A stretch of DNA of 64,000 nucleotides. Source: Geoanaerobacter pelophilus (GTDB lineage: Bacteria > Desulfobacterota > Desulfuromonadia > Geobacterales > DSM-12255). Position 1 is the first letter of the stretch. Each line of letters begins with the position of its first letter. Below, in pieces: positions 17,997 through 25,609 of this stretch. Below the pieces are notes generated by a model, which was given only the letters and a program-made list of their open reading frames with translations, did not search any database and was not told the origin of the DNA. The DNA is taken from the NCBI RefSeq assembly GCF_018476885.1, contig NZ_JAHCVJ010000006.1:62001-126000 (forward strand), read 5' to 3'. Both the position numbers and the translations under genes were made by a program.

Positions 17997-18101
17997 TTAC
18001 TTCCGCGCGGAACCACCTCCTGCAGCGCAGCAGGCGCAGACCATATCGCACTCCTCCAGCCCTTCATCCAGTATCTCCAGCCCTCTTTCTTCGGTTTCCA
18101 T
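17997..18101 (-). CDS. Geopeptide-like RiPP precursor, 34 residues
   Basis: Too short for routine gene callers, but well supported. AAGGAGG lies 7 nt before the ATG at 18101, and the frame encodes an acidic leader (METEERGLEILDEGLEE) followed by a core CDMVCACCAAGGGSARK and a stop. Four cysteines sit at 18, 22, 24 and 25, and a Gly3 stretch follows. It is read in the same direction as, and just before, the SPASM maturase. The leader/core split, Cys-rich end and neighbour match a ribosomally made, radical SAM-modified peptide. No export or protease gene is evident in the locus. The mature product and its role are unknown. Confidence 0.85.
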   Translation of the reverse strand: METEERGLEILDEGLEECDMVCACCAAGGGSARK

Positions 18102-18195
18102 GATGATGCCTCCTTTTAGTTGATATTCCATCGCTTGTGGATGAAAGAATATTGTCTGGATTTAATGGATAGATTTTGCTAAGTTACGTCTCGAT

Positions 18196-18223
18196 TTGAC
18201 AGTAGCTTAACTTTTGATATCGT
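18196..18223 (+). promoter_or_regulatory. Probable sigma-70 promoter of the TonB-type receptor gene
   Basis: A consensus -35 TTGACA (18196-18201), a 16-nt spacer, then TATCGT (18218-18223), 29 nt before the TTG start of the receptor. This lies in the 151-nt divergent region shared with the geopeptide gene. A start of transcription near 18230 would leave a short leader. Confidence 0.5.
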
Positions 18224-18252
18224 ATCGGTTCGATGCCAATTCAACTTAAGGG

Positions 18253-20121
18253 TTGTTTCTGCGACGCTACATCTTACTACATCTTTGTTTAGTACTGCTG
18301 GCCGTACTTTCGGCCTTCGGTGCTGCTGCGCCTGCTCTGGCTGCGGAAGAAGAGGTGTTGTCTTCGCTCGGCCTGGGTGACGAAACCGAGGTCTCCACAT
18401 CCCATTTCCCCCGTCCTGCCTCCAAGGTTGCGGAAAACGTCACCGTTATCACCGCCGAAGAGATCGAACGGCTCAATGCCCATACCCTGGCCGATGTTCT
18501 GCAGGCAGTGTCCGGCATCCAGCTCGACTACCTGCGTACCCCCGGCTCCTTCTCTTACTTCAACATCCAGGGGGCGCTCAACACCACCGTCCTGGTGCTG
18601 ATCGACGGGGTGCGCCAGAACGATTACCAGTTTAACATGGCCGAGCCGGGTGCGATCCCGGTGCAACAGATCGAGCGGATTGAGATTATCAAGGGGGCGG
18701 CCTCTACTGCCTGGGGCCCGGCGCTGGGCGGGGTGATCAACATCATTACCAAGGAGCCGAACCCGGAACGTGTTGCCTCCGGCATGGTCTCTGGTTCTGT
18801 CGGCGACCGGTTCACTGCTGATTCCAGGGCCGAACTAAACGGCACTGTTGACCAGTTTGGCTATTATCTCACGGCAGGGAACCTCCGCTCCGACGGCCTG
18901 CTCCCCAACAATCGCGTCAACTTTAACAACCTCTACGCTAAATTTTCGTACCTGCTCCCCACCAAAGGCACGCTTACCGTTGGCTACTCATACATGGGCG
19001 TTCGCCGGGGGATGGACGAGGGGTATATCGCAAGCTGGGATATTGTTGCCCATGACACCGACGACCTTCGCCGTCAATATGGTTTTCTCAAGCTTGACCA
19101 GCCGTTGGGTGAGCGGTTAAAGCTCGAGGTCGAAGGTTTTCTGACCGATAGATTTGGAGTCAGCGTTTGGGGTCATATAGACAATGGCACTGTCGTTAAC
19201 GATAACGAAATAGAGGTACGGGACCGCAGCCGTGGCGTCAACGCCCGTCTTAACTGGGGTGACAGCCGACAGAACCTGGTGACTGGTCTGGAGTACGTTC
19301 ATGCCGAGGGAAGAAATCGGGACCTAGCGACTACTGATCCGCCGATCTTTGACCGAAACTGGGACCGCTGGGCTTTGTACGCCAACGGCAGCTATTCCGT
19401 CGGTCCGTTGACCCTGCTCCCCGGCATTCGGATCGATCACACCGGTCTTTCCAGTGAATATTTCAGCTATACCATCGGTGCCACCTGGCGGCTGACCGAA
19501 AACAGTTTGCTCCGGGCCTACGGCTCCCAGGGGTATGGTCTGCCGTCACCACTGTCCGCGCACGGTCTGATGAAGGTCCGTACCGTACAGGCTGGCTTTG
19601 AGTCGAGTGAGATCCCGTACCTCTGGCTCAAGGGAACCTATTTCCATAACTGGTTGCGCGACATGGAATCGATCGGTGAGCAGGTGCTGCAAAACCAGAC
19701 CCGCCAGGGTGTCGAGCTGGAGGCCCGCACCGTGCCGTTATACGGTCTGTCGCTCTCCAGTGGTTATACCTACTCGTATGTTCGGGATACGGATAGCGGC
19801 GAGCGGGTCAAGACCAGCAGCAATTGGTCCGTGCCGCCGCACCTGCTCAAGCTGGGGCTCAATTACGACAACAGCGGCCTTGGCTTGCGTGGCAGCCTGA
19901 CCGGCAACTACGTTGACTGGAACGCCTCCGCCACTACCCTGGCCGCAGCTTCCATGATCTGGGACCTGCACCTTAACTGGAAGGTTCTGCCGCAACGGGA
20001 ACTGTCGCCGGAGCTGTTCTTTTCGGCCCGCAACCTCTTTGACGGTGTTCAGACCACTGATACCGAGCTGTTCAAAAATACCCCCCGCTGGTTTGAGGGC
20101 GGAGTGAGGTTTAAATTCTGA
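18253..20121 (+). CDS. TonB-dependent outer-membrane receptor
   Basis: Outer-membrane gated channel for a scarce ligand, powered by TonB-ExbBD. The 622 residues begin with a signal peptide (hydrophobic stretch about 7-30, cut after APALA). A plug domain (about 50-165; VTVITAEEIERL, LADVLQAVSGIQ, VLVLIDGVRQND, RIEIIKGAAS) and a beta-barrel that ends in aromatic F (GGVRFKF) follow. The start is a TTG at 18253 with a poor ribosome site; the nearby ATG at 18233 is out of frame. The substrate is not evident. Coupled by a one-base overlap to a periplasmic binding protein gene, and divergent from the geopeptide operon. Confidence 0.9.
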   Translation: MFLRRYILLHLCLVLLAVLSAFGAAAPALAAEEEVLSSLGLGDETEVSTSHFPRPASKVAENVTVITAEEIERLNAHTLADVLQAVSGIQLDYLRTPGSFSYFNIQGALNTTVLVLIDGVRQNDYQFNMAEPGAIPVQQIERIEIIKGAASTAWGPALGGVINIITKEPNPERVASGMVSGSVGDRFTADSRAELNGTVDQFGYYLTAGNLRSDGLLPNNRVNFNNLYAKFSYLLPTKGTLTVGYSYMGVRRGMDEGYIASWDIVAHDTDDLRRQYGFLKLDQPLGERLKLEVEGFLTDRFGVSVWGHIDNGTVVNDNEIEVRDRSRGVNARLNWGDSRQNLVTGLEYVHAEGRNRDLATTDPPIFDRNWDRWALYANGSYSVGPLTLLPGIRIDHTGLSSEYFSYTIGATWRLTENSLLRAYGSQGYGLPSPLSAHGLMKVRTVQAGFESSEIPYLWLKGTYFHNWLRDMESIGEQVLQNQTRQGVELEARTVPLYGLSLSSGYTYSYVRDTDSGERVKTSSNWSVPPHLLKLGLNYDNSGLGLRGSLTGNYVDWNASATTLAAASMIWDLHLNWKVLPQRELSPELFFSARNLFDGVQTTDTELFKNTPRWFEGGVRFKF

Positions 20122-20969
20122 TGAGGACGCTATTGCTCTCCATAGCGCTCTTCGTCTTGAGCGCCGCACCTGCCCTGGCCGTGGACGTGCTGATCGCCCA
20201 GTCCGGCACCGGCGCTGCCTATGCCGAGGCGCTCCGCGGTTTCCGCGAGGTGTTCAGCGGCTCCACCCAGACCATTGTGCTCACCGACTATGCCGATGTG
20301 GATCTGGTGCGTATTGTCAAGGAAGAGCAGCCAAGACTGGTGCTGGCTGTCGGTGACCCGGCGCTGGCCAAGGCGAAAAAAGTCCGCCAGGTGCCGGTGG
20401 TGGCAGTGATGGCGCTGTCGCTGAATCTTCCCAAGCCGCCGCTAACCAATGTCCATGGGGTTGCGGTAATCGCTTCGCCTAGCCGGTACATGCAGCTCTT
20501 CTCCGGCATGGGGGCCAAGCGGGTCGGGGTGCTCTACGACCCGAACCGGACCGGCAACTACCTGAAGCGGGCACTGCAGGCGGCCGAGAGCGCCGGTGTC
20601 AAGCTGGTAGTGCGCGAGGTGAACGATCCCCGCGAGGTTTACGAAAAGATCGAGCAGTTGAACGGCGTCATCGACCTTCTCTGGATGCTCCCGGATGCCA
20701 CGGCCGTCACCTCAGCTACCCTGGAGGCCTATTTCGGCTTCTCGCTCAAGCACAAGACGCCGCTGGTCTCCTTCAGCGAGCAGTACCTCCCCAAAGGTGC
20801 GGCAGCATCCATAGACATTGACCGTGTGGACATGGGCAGGCAGGCAGGCGAGATTGCCGCCAGGTTCCTGGGCGGCTCAGTGTCTGCTGGGACCGCCGTT
20901 GACCCCCGCACGGCAAAAGTGAACAGTAATCCCATCATTGAAAAGAAACTCGGACTGAAGATCCCGTAA
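20121..20969 (+). CDS. Periplasmic ABC-type substrate-binding protein (ABC_sub_bind family)
   Basis: The 282 residues have a signal peptide (about 1-20, cut near APALA-VDV) and the two-lobed fold of the DUF534/ABC_sub_bind family, with motifs RLVLAVGDPAL, KRVGVLYDPNRTG and IDLLWMLPDATAV. No ABC permease or ATPase follows, so it probably acts as a ligand sensor or scavenger with the receptor encoded just upstream (stop and start share one base). In related bacteria such pairs often sit near sensor kinases. The ligand is unknown; tryptophan-like or anionic compounds are known for family members. Confidence 0.85.
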   Translation: MRTLLLSIALFVLSAAPALAVDVLIAQSGTGAAYAEALRGFREVFSGSTQTIVLTDYADVDLVRIVKEEQPRLVLAVGDPALAKAKKVRQVPVVAVMALSLNLPKPPLTNVHGVAVIASPSRYMQLFSGMGAKRVGVLYDPNRTGNYLKRALQAAESAGVKLVVREVNDPREVYEKIEQLNGVIDLLWMLPDATAVTSATLEAYFGFSLKHKTPLVSFSEQYLPKGAAASIDIDRVDMGRQAGEIAARFLGGSVSAGTAVDPRTAKVNSNPIIEKKLGLKIP

Positions 20970-21063
20970 CTCTCTCCGTTTTCGGTAATACCCCCCTGAA
21001 AACCGCAGCGGTACCCCATGCTAAACCTGGTTAATCCCACTTTTTTGCGTCGTGCTTTTTGCG

Positions 21064-21214
21064 ATGTAAAATTTTTTTCCATTTTGTGTGGTTGTCTAAC
21101 TGTTTGGAATTAAACAATAAAAAAAATCATGTAAAATTTTTTTCCATTTTGTGTGGTTGTGTAACTATCCGTAATTAAACAACAAAAAAAATCATGTAAA
21201 AATTTTTTCCATTT
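21064..21214 (+). repeat. 65-bp tandem direct repeat, 2.3 copies
   Basis: Copies start at 21064 and 21129, with a third, partial copy from 21194 to about 21214; the period is exactly 65 bp. Each unit runs ATGTAAAA-T-tract-CCATTT(TGTGTGGTTGT), then a TAAC and AATTAAACAA, then an A-tract. Differences are few substitutions. It is strongly AT-rich in a GC-rich neighbourhood and lies in a 417-nt gene-free stretch (20970-21386), which also contains the promoter at 21321. Confidence 0.9.
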
Positions 21215-21319
21215 GCCCTCCCTAAAAACAACATCTAATTAACACCTCTTTTACTGACGAGTTCGCCCTGTTTCATGAAAATCCTGGAGATCGCTTGAAT
21301 TACAGCCTGTTGCGCTGCC

Positions 21320-21334
21320 CGGCACATTTGTTGC
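21320..21334 (+). promoter_or_regulatory. Sigma-54 (-24/-12) promoter of the small Cys-rich operon
   Basis: CGGCACATTTGTTGCC: GGCAC at 21321-21325 and TTGC at 21331-21334, with the exact 5-nt spacing of the TGGCAC-N5-TTGC consensus (only the leading T is changed). Transcription should start near 21346, 41 nt before the ATG at 21387. The AT-rich tandem repeat lies 110-260 nt upstream, where enhancer or IHF binding would be expected. Confidence 0.72.
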
Positions 21335-21386
21335 CATGTGTTTTCAGCAGCCACTGTTTATCAAATTTCAGGAAAGAGGCTTTTTC

Positions 21387-21716
21387 ATGTCGCAGGCTTC
21401 ACAAACCATTGCCACCTATGTTGATCTGCTCAAAAATACCAAGCTGAACGCGTACACCAGGGATCAACTGGAATACATTCTCTATCAACTAAATCTAAGC
21501 ATGCTCAAGATTGAACACTCAAATGTGGGATCTGTAGAATTGCCGTGCAAGCAGTCAGAACTAGAGCTGTTGAACCGTTTGATCATAGCCACCACCGAGG
21601 AAGACAGCCCGACTGCGGCCAAGGAACTGGGGGATAGAATGTCCCAGATCATAAGCCGTTTCCACGCAGTTAATGACAGGCTTGAAATCAGGCACGTCTG
21701 TAAGGAGCGTCATTGA
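21387..21716 (+). CDS. Small protein of unknown function (109 residues)
   Basis: No family recognised. The predicted protein is mostly alpha-helical and soluble, with a single cysteine in the middle (ELPCKQSE) and one near the end (IRHVCKERH). The start at ATG 21387 is fixed by AGAGG 7 nt upstream; an in-frame start 51 nt further up would lie over the sigma-54 promoter. Its TGA overlaps the TTG start of the next gene, so the two form an operon. The helix pattern (TYVDLLKNTKLNAYTRDQLEYILYQL) could suit a two-component-type adaptor, but this is a guess. Confidence 0.65.
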   Translation: MSQASQTIATYVDLLKNTKLNAYTRDQLEYILYQLNLSMLKIEHSNVGSVELPCKQSELELLNRLIIATTEEDSPTAAKELGDRMSQIISRFHAVNDRLEIRHVCKERH

Positions 21717-22024
21717 AATCGGAAGTCATTGATAAGAACGATGCGGCCCAGGAGTTGGCCAAAAAGTGTCCGCACCAGGTTTCCTGCCTTAAAACAGGCC
21801 AGTGCGGCGAGAGGTCATTATGCACAGTCCGGCGGTGTGTCGGTGACAATGTCCTTTTTCTTGAAGGCAATGTGCCGTTTGTCTGCCCGTACCTGCTTCC
21901 TTTTGGCTATGGGCATCTTTGTACCTGCCCGGTGCACGCGGAACTGTACAAGTCTGAGCCGCGAATCGCAGGTCCGGCAGGAAGCAAATCGCCTAAGAAG
22001 CATAAGCCGGCTTCTGATCCCTAG
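21713..22024 (+). CDS. Small protein with eight cysteines, unknown function
   Basis: A 103-residue protein translated from a TTG that overlaps the previous stop by 4 nt. Eight cysteines: 19, 25, 31, 37, 42, 58, 70 and 72. The first five are almost evenly spaced (x5, x5, x5, x4), and the last two form CTC. His21, His68 and His75 lie between or beside them. No signal peptide is seen, and the tail is basic and Pro/Ser-rich. The pattern suggests iron-sulfur or zinc binding, but no known motif fits. Shares the sigma-54 promoter at 21321 and precedes a sensor-regulator pair. Confidence 0.65.
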   Translation: MKSEVIDKNDAAQELAKKCPHQVSCLKTGQCGERSLCTVRRCVGDNVLFLEGNVPFVCPYLLPFGYGHLCTCPVHAELYKSEPRIAGPAGSKSPKKHKPASDP

Positions 22025-22060
22025 ATTGTTCTCGCCTGTCATGGAATTCCCCTTTCGGGG

Positions 22061-22117
22061 ACGCGGCACTGAGGCTTTTTGATCCCTTCCTTTCAGACTG
22101 TCCGGTGCCGCGCATCC
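22061..22117. other. Long hairpin in the 220-nt gap before the sensor kinase
   Basis: CGCGGCAC near 22062 pairs with GTGCCGCG near 22110 over a roughly 35-nt loop containing CTTTTTGATC; CCCCTTTCGGGG forms a small hairpin just before it. This may be a terminator region for the Cys-rich operon or a leader structure. No perfect T-run follows the longer stem. Confidence 0.4.
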
Positions 22118-22243
22118 TTTTTCAAGTGTCATGGTATTTTGCTGACCGGTAGGGAAAGGAAGTCTTTAAACATGTTCACTCCGTTAAGTATTAATGACTG
22201 CCCGGCTAGCAATTTTTCACTGCCGCTATTCCTTTGGTAACTG

Positions 22244-23815
22244 ATGAAATTCCTGATTGTTGACGATAACCCCGATGATCGCAGGATGCTCCGCCACCTT
22301 CTGTCGGCGCACGGCCATGACGTTCTGGAAGCCTGCAACGGACACCAAGGGTTGCAGTTGGTCTCGGCCAACAGTCCTGACCTGATCATATCCGACGTGT
22401 TGATGCCAGTCATGGACGGTTTCCAGTTTCTCCACGATCTCCGTAAAATCAGTTCAGTCCCTTTTATTTTCTACTCCGCAGTCTATGACGGAACCAGGGA
22501 TATGCAGCTTGCGAATTCCCTGGGAGCTGATGGCTACATTATCAAGCCGACCGACCCGGCGGAGTTGGTCAAGGAGATTGCGCGGATCAGCGGTAAAGCG
22601 TCCACAATGAAAGACTGCGGGCTGGGGGATGCCGAATACCTGAAGAAGTACAACCAGGTGGTGGTTAATAAACTGGAAGAACAGGTGCGGGAGTTGGAGA
22701 TATCCCTGGCTGAACGGCAGCGGATGGCAGGAGAACTGGCGGCCCGCGAACAGGAGTTCCGCAGCCTGGCGGAGAACGCTCCGGACAATATCGTTCGTTA
22801 CGATCTGAAAGGGCGCAAACTGTATGTCAATCCGGCTCTGGAGCGGACTCTCGGGATTCCTGCTGCAGAGTTGATCGGAAAGGACCCCGGGGAATCTGAT
22901 CCGAACGGCACATTAGCCGATTATCATGCCGCACTCCAGAAGGTTATTGCCACTGGCGTTGGCGCAGAGATGTTGTTGGTGTTCGCTGATGCAACCGGTT
23001 CCGTCGTTCATCACGAGATCAGATTTGTCCCGGAGCGCGATCAGAATGGGACCATTACCGGTGTGCTGGGGATCGGGCGCGACATCACCGAGCGCAAGGC
23101 CGCGGAACAGGCACTGCTCAATGAGCAGAAACGGCTTGCCGAAATGGCACTAGAGCTTTCCATGGCCGAGGAGCGGGAACGCCGGCGGATTGCCGCCACC
23201 CTGCACGACTGTATCGGTCAGGATCTTGCGCTGTCGCGGATCAAGCTGGGGATGCTTGCCAGGGCGTCACTGACTGACACGGAAAGGGATATTCTCGGCA
23301 ATTCCCAGGAGATTCTTGACCGGGTGATCAGCAATGTTCGTAACCTTACCCACCTGATCTGCCCGCCGATCCTGGAGACTGCGGGGCTTGAGGCGGCACT
23401 GAAATGGCTGGGGAGGCAGATGGAGGCCGATTACGGATTGAGGGTGAAGTTTACTTCTGGCCTTGATGAGAAAGCGGTAGGCGTTGAGGTTCATCACGAA
23501 CTGTATCATGCTGTCCGCGAGCTGCTGATCAATGTCGTAAAACATGCCCAGACCGGCTCTGCGCGGCTTATAGCCGGTAGTGAGCGCGACTGCGTCACCA
23601 TAAGGGTTGAGGATGACGGGGTCGGGTTTGATCGAGGGGTAGTTGCACAGCGTCATGACAGTGAGAGCGGAGGGTTTGGTCTGTTCAATATAGATCGTAG
23701 GGTCAGCCATTTCGGCGGGTCGGTTGTCGTCGATTCCGCCCCTTATGCAGGTACTCGGGTCACAATCCAGATGCCGCTGACATCTGCCACCGAAACCGGC
23801 ACTGCCCTGCAATGA
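22244..23815 (+). CDS. Receiver-PAS-histidine kinase (NarX/DegS-type transmitter)
   Basis: A 523-residue soluble hybrid sensor: N-terminal receiver (about 1-120, LIVDDNPDD, phospho-Asp in IISDVLMP, Lys in YIIKPTD), a coiled linker, a PAS domain (about 175-290, ENAPDNIVRYDLKG to GIGRDITERK), HisKA_3 with phospho-acceptor His in RRRIAATLHDCIGQDL near residue 325, and a short HATPase_c (RELLINVVKHAQTG, VEDDGVGFD, GFGLFNIDRR). No membrane segments, so the signal is cytoplasmic. It lies 7 nt before its likely partner, a NarL-type regulator. The PAS domain resembles that of the kinase fragment at 24847. Confidence 0.9.
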   Translation: MKFLIVDDNPDDRRMLRHLLSAHGHDVLEACNGHQGLQLVSANSPDLIISDVLMPVMDGFQFLHDLRKISSVPFIFYSAVYDGTRDMQLANSLGADGYIIKPTDPAELVKEIARISGKASTMKDCGLGDAEYLKKYNQVVVNKLEEQVRELEISLAERQRMAGELAAREQEFRSLAENAPDNIVRYDLKGRKLYVNPALERTLGIPAAELIGKDPGESDPNGTLADYHAALQKVIATGVGAEMLLVFADATGSVVHHEIRFVPERDQNGTITGVLGIGRDITERKAAEQALLNEQKRLAEMALELSMAEERERRRIAATLHDCIGQDLALSRIKLGMLARASLTDTERDILGNSQEILDRVISNVRNLTHLICPPILETAGLEAALKWLGRQMEADYGLRVKFTSGLDEKAVGVEVHHELYHAVRELLINVVKHAQTGSARLIAGSERDCVTIRVEDDGVGFDRGVVAQRHDSESGGFGLFNIDRRVSHFGGSVVVDSAPYAGTRVTIQMPLTSATETGTALQ

Positions 23816-23822
23816 GGAGCAT

Positions 23823-24464
23823 ATGAGCATTAAAGTATTGCTGGTCGATGATCATAAAATCATGCGTGAGGGATTGATTTCCGTCTTGGGGATGGCAGAG
23901 GATGTCGATGTCGTAGCCGAAGCTTCCTGCGGCTCGGAAGCAGTGGCAAAGGCGCTGGAGCATCTTCCCGATATCGTGGTGATGGATCTTTCTCTGCAGG
24001 ACATGGGGGGGATCGAGGCGACCCGGCGCATCCTGGCAAAGCGACCCTCGATAAAGGTTCTGGTGCTGTCCATGTCATTGGACCGGAACTGCGTCCTTGA
24101 AAGCCTCGACGCCGGCGCCAGGGGATATATCGCCAAGTCCTGCGCTGCCGAGGAGCTGGTGGTCGCCATTCGGACGGTCCATGCCGGTAAACCCTATTTG
24201 TGTGTCGATGCGACCGAGATCATAATTCAGGGGTTCTCTTCCTGCTTGCCTATGGGGCAGAGTTCGCAGCTGCTTACCCACCGGGAACAGGAAGTGCTGA
24301 AGTTGACCGCCGAGGGGGGTAACACCAAGGAGATTGCCTTTGAACTCGGCGTCAGTATCAAGATGATTGAAGTCCATCGGATGCACATCCGCAAAAAACT
24401 AGGTCTGAAGAGCATTGCCCAACTCACCACCTACGCGGCGCGCACAGGTTTGATCTCCATCTAG
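23823..24464 (+). CDS. NarL/FixJ-type response regulator
   Basis: A 213-residue DNA-binding regulator: receiver domain (about 3-120; LLVDDHKIMREG, phospho-Asp in IVVMDLSLQDMGG, Lys in GYIAKSCA) and a LuxR/GerE helix-turn-helix (about 145-205; LTHREQEVLKLTAEGGNTKEIA, then KMIEVHRMHIRKKL). In place of the usual TVKTH/TVEVH recognition start it has IKMIEVH. GAGGAGCAT gives a ribosome site before ATG 23823. Encoded 7 nt after the HisKA_3 kinase, so it is almost surely its partner. Targets are unknown. Confidence 0.92.
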   Translation: MSIKVLLVDDHKIMREGLISVLGMAEDVDVVAEASCGSEAVAKALEHLPDIVVMDLSLQDMGGIEATRRILAKRPSIKVLVLSMSLDRNCVLESLDAGARGYIAKSCAAEELVVAIRTVHAGKPYLCVDATEIIIQGFSSCLPMGQSSQLLTHREQEVLKLTAEGGNTKEIAFELGVSIKMIEVHRMHIRKKLGLKSIAQLTTYAARTGLISI

Positions 24465-24846
24465 AGTTCCCAACATCTCTCCTTCCTGCAACTTGAGGCT
24501 CCTCAGCTTAGGCCCTGCCTGGCCTGCGTAGCCTCTCTTGCCATTAACCGGAATCCCTCAAAATTTTTTGCAGTGAAGCGCACAGGACATCAGCAAACTG
24601 CAAGAGCCTGCTGCGGTGTCAGCCCGCTTTATTCCGGATTCAACTCTCTGCATGGTAGGGTTTTCCCTATCTAATAACTTCCGATAAACGAACGTTGCAA
24701 CTCATTGATAGTGTGTCAAATTTTAGACTCTAAGCATTTTTTAATCGGTGTCTTTGCCATGCTGCTGAGGTGTGAAAGCTGATGTGGGGCGGTTGACGTG
24801 GCTTAACTGAACTGCGGCCTTTGACAGTCAGGAAGCGAGGAAAAGT
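24465..24846. other. 382-nt intergenic stretch without a recognisable gene
   Basis: Between the NarL-type regulator and the kinase fragment. It holds a small hairpin TAGGG-TTTT-CCCTA (24656-24669), which lacks a T-run after the stem, and AT-rich DNA around 24700-24750. A ribosome site GAGGAA sits before 24847. No convincing promoter, RNA gene or coding frame was found. Together with the damaged kinase next to it, it may be a remnant of rearranged DNA. Confidence 0.5.
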
Positions 24847-25530
24847 ATGCAACATGAAGGGTGGTGCATGGGAGCCGAGGAGTTTCGTATTCTGGTGGAA
24901 AATTCGCCTGATGCCATTGTCCGCTACGACCGGCAATGCCGTCGCCTTTATGTCAATCCGGTTGTGGAACGGATTGCCGGGAAACCTGCCGCTCTCCTGA
25001 TCGGGAAAACCCCTGGAGAGGCATTTGTAGGCTCTCCCGAGATCGGGGCTCAGATCCTGGCTGCCGTGGCACAAGTTTTCAATCAAGTCGCTGCACAAGA
25101 AATCGAAATCTCCTGGATGGCGCAGGATGGTGGCATGTGCTATTCCCAGGCGCGCTTTGTGCCGGAGTATGGCCCTGCCGGAGAGGTGAAGAGTGTTCTC
25201 GGGATTACCCGGGATATCACCACGTTGCGAAAGACCGAAGCGCAGCTGCTCCAAACGCATAAGTTGGAGTGTATAGCCACCCAGGCCAGAGGGGTAGCCC
25301 ATGGCTTCAACAATATCCTTGCGGTGATCGGGGGCTATAGCGAACTGCTGCGCTTTTCGATCGATGCTGATGATAAAAGGTATAGTTATGTTCGGGAAAT
25401 TTCGGCTTCGGTGGAGCGTGGCGCAGAGTTGACCAGGAGCCTGCTTGCCTCCAACAGCAAGCGTGAGCCACACATGCAGGTTGACGATCTTAACCGGGTC
25501 GTTGCCGATCAGTCGGGGCCTCATTTGTAA
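24847..25530 (+). pseudogene. PAS histidine kinase fragment lacking the ATPase domain
   Basis: The 227 residues contain a PAS domain (about 12-130, ENSPDAIVRYD to GITRDITTLRK) and the start of a dimerisation domain with phospho-acceptor His in RGVAHGFNNILAVIGGY near residue 155, the form normally seen in hybrid kinases. The sequence stops after VADQSGPHL, where the HATPase_c domain should begin. The same frame resumes after the stop with [16 protein letters not shown], which looks like the last residues of a chemoreceptor. This suggests a deletion joining two genes. It is intact enough to be translated (GAGGAA before the ATG), but it cannot phosphorylate itself. Confidence 0.65.
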
Positions 25531-25609
25531 CGTGAGCTGAACAATAATGCCGAGGAACTGCAGCGGTTGGTGGCGTTTAGAAGAGGGTTCAATCCACAAG
25601 GAGGTGGCA

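Noticed and set aside
17934-18119. Plus-strand frame covering the geopeptide region
   Set aside because: It has no ribosome site and runs through the operon leader; the minus strand gives a short gene with an ideal ribosome site and a fitting neighbour.
18233-18260. ATG at 18233 as the start of the TonB-type receptor
   Set aside because: It is out of frame with the receptor; the in-frame TTG at 18253 gives a proper signal peptide.
21064-21214. The tandem repeat as a CRISPR array
   Set aside because: Units are adjacent, with no unique spacers between conserved repeats, and no cas genes are present.
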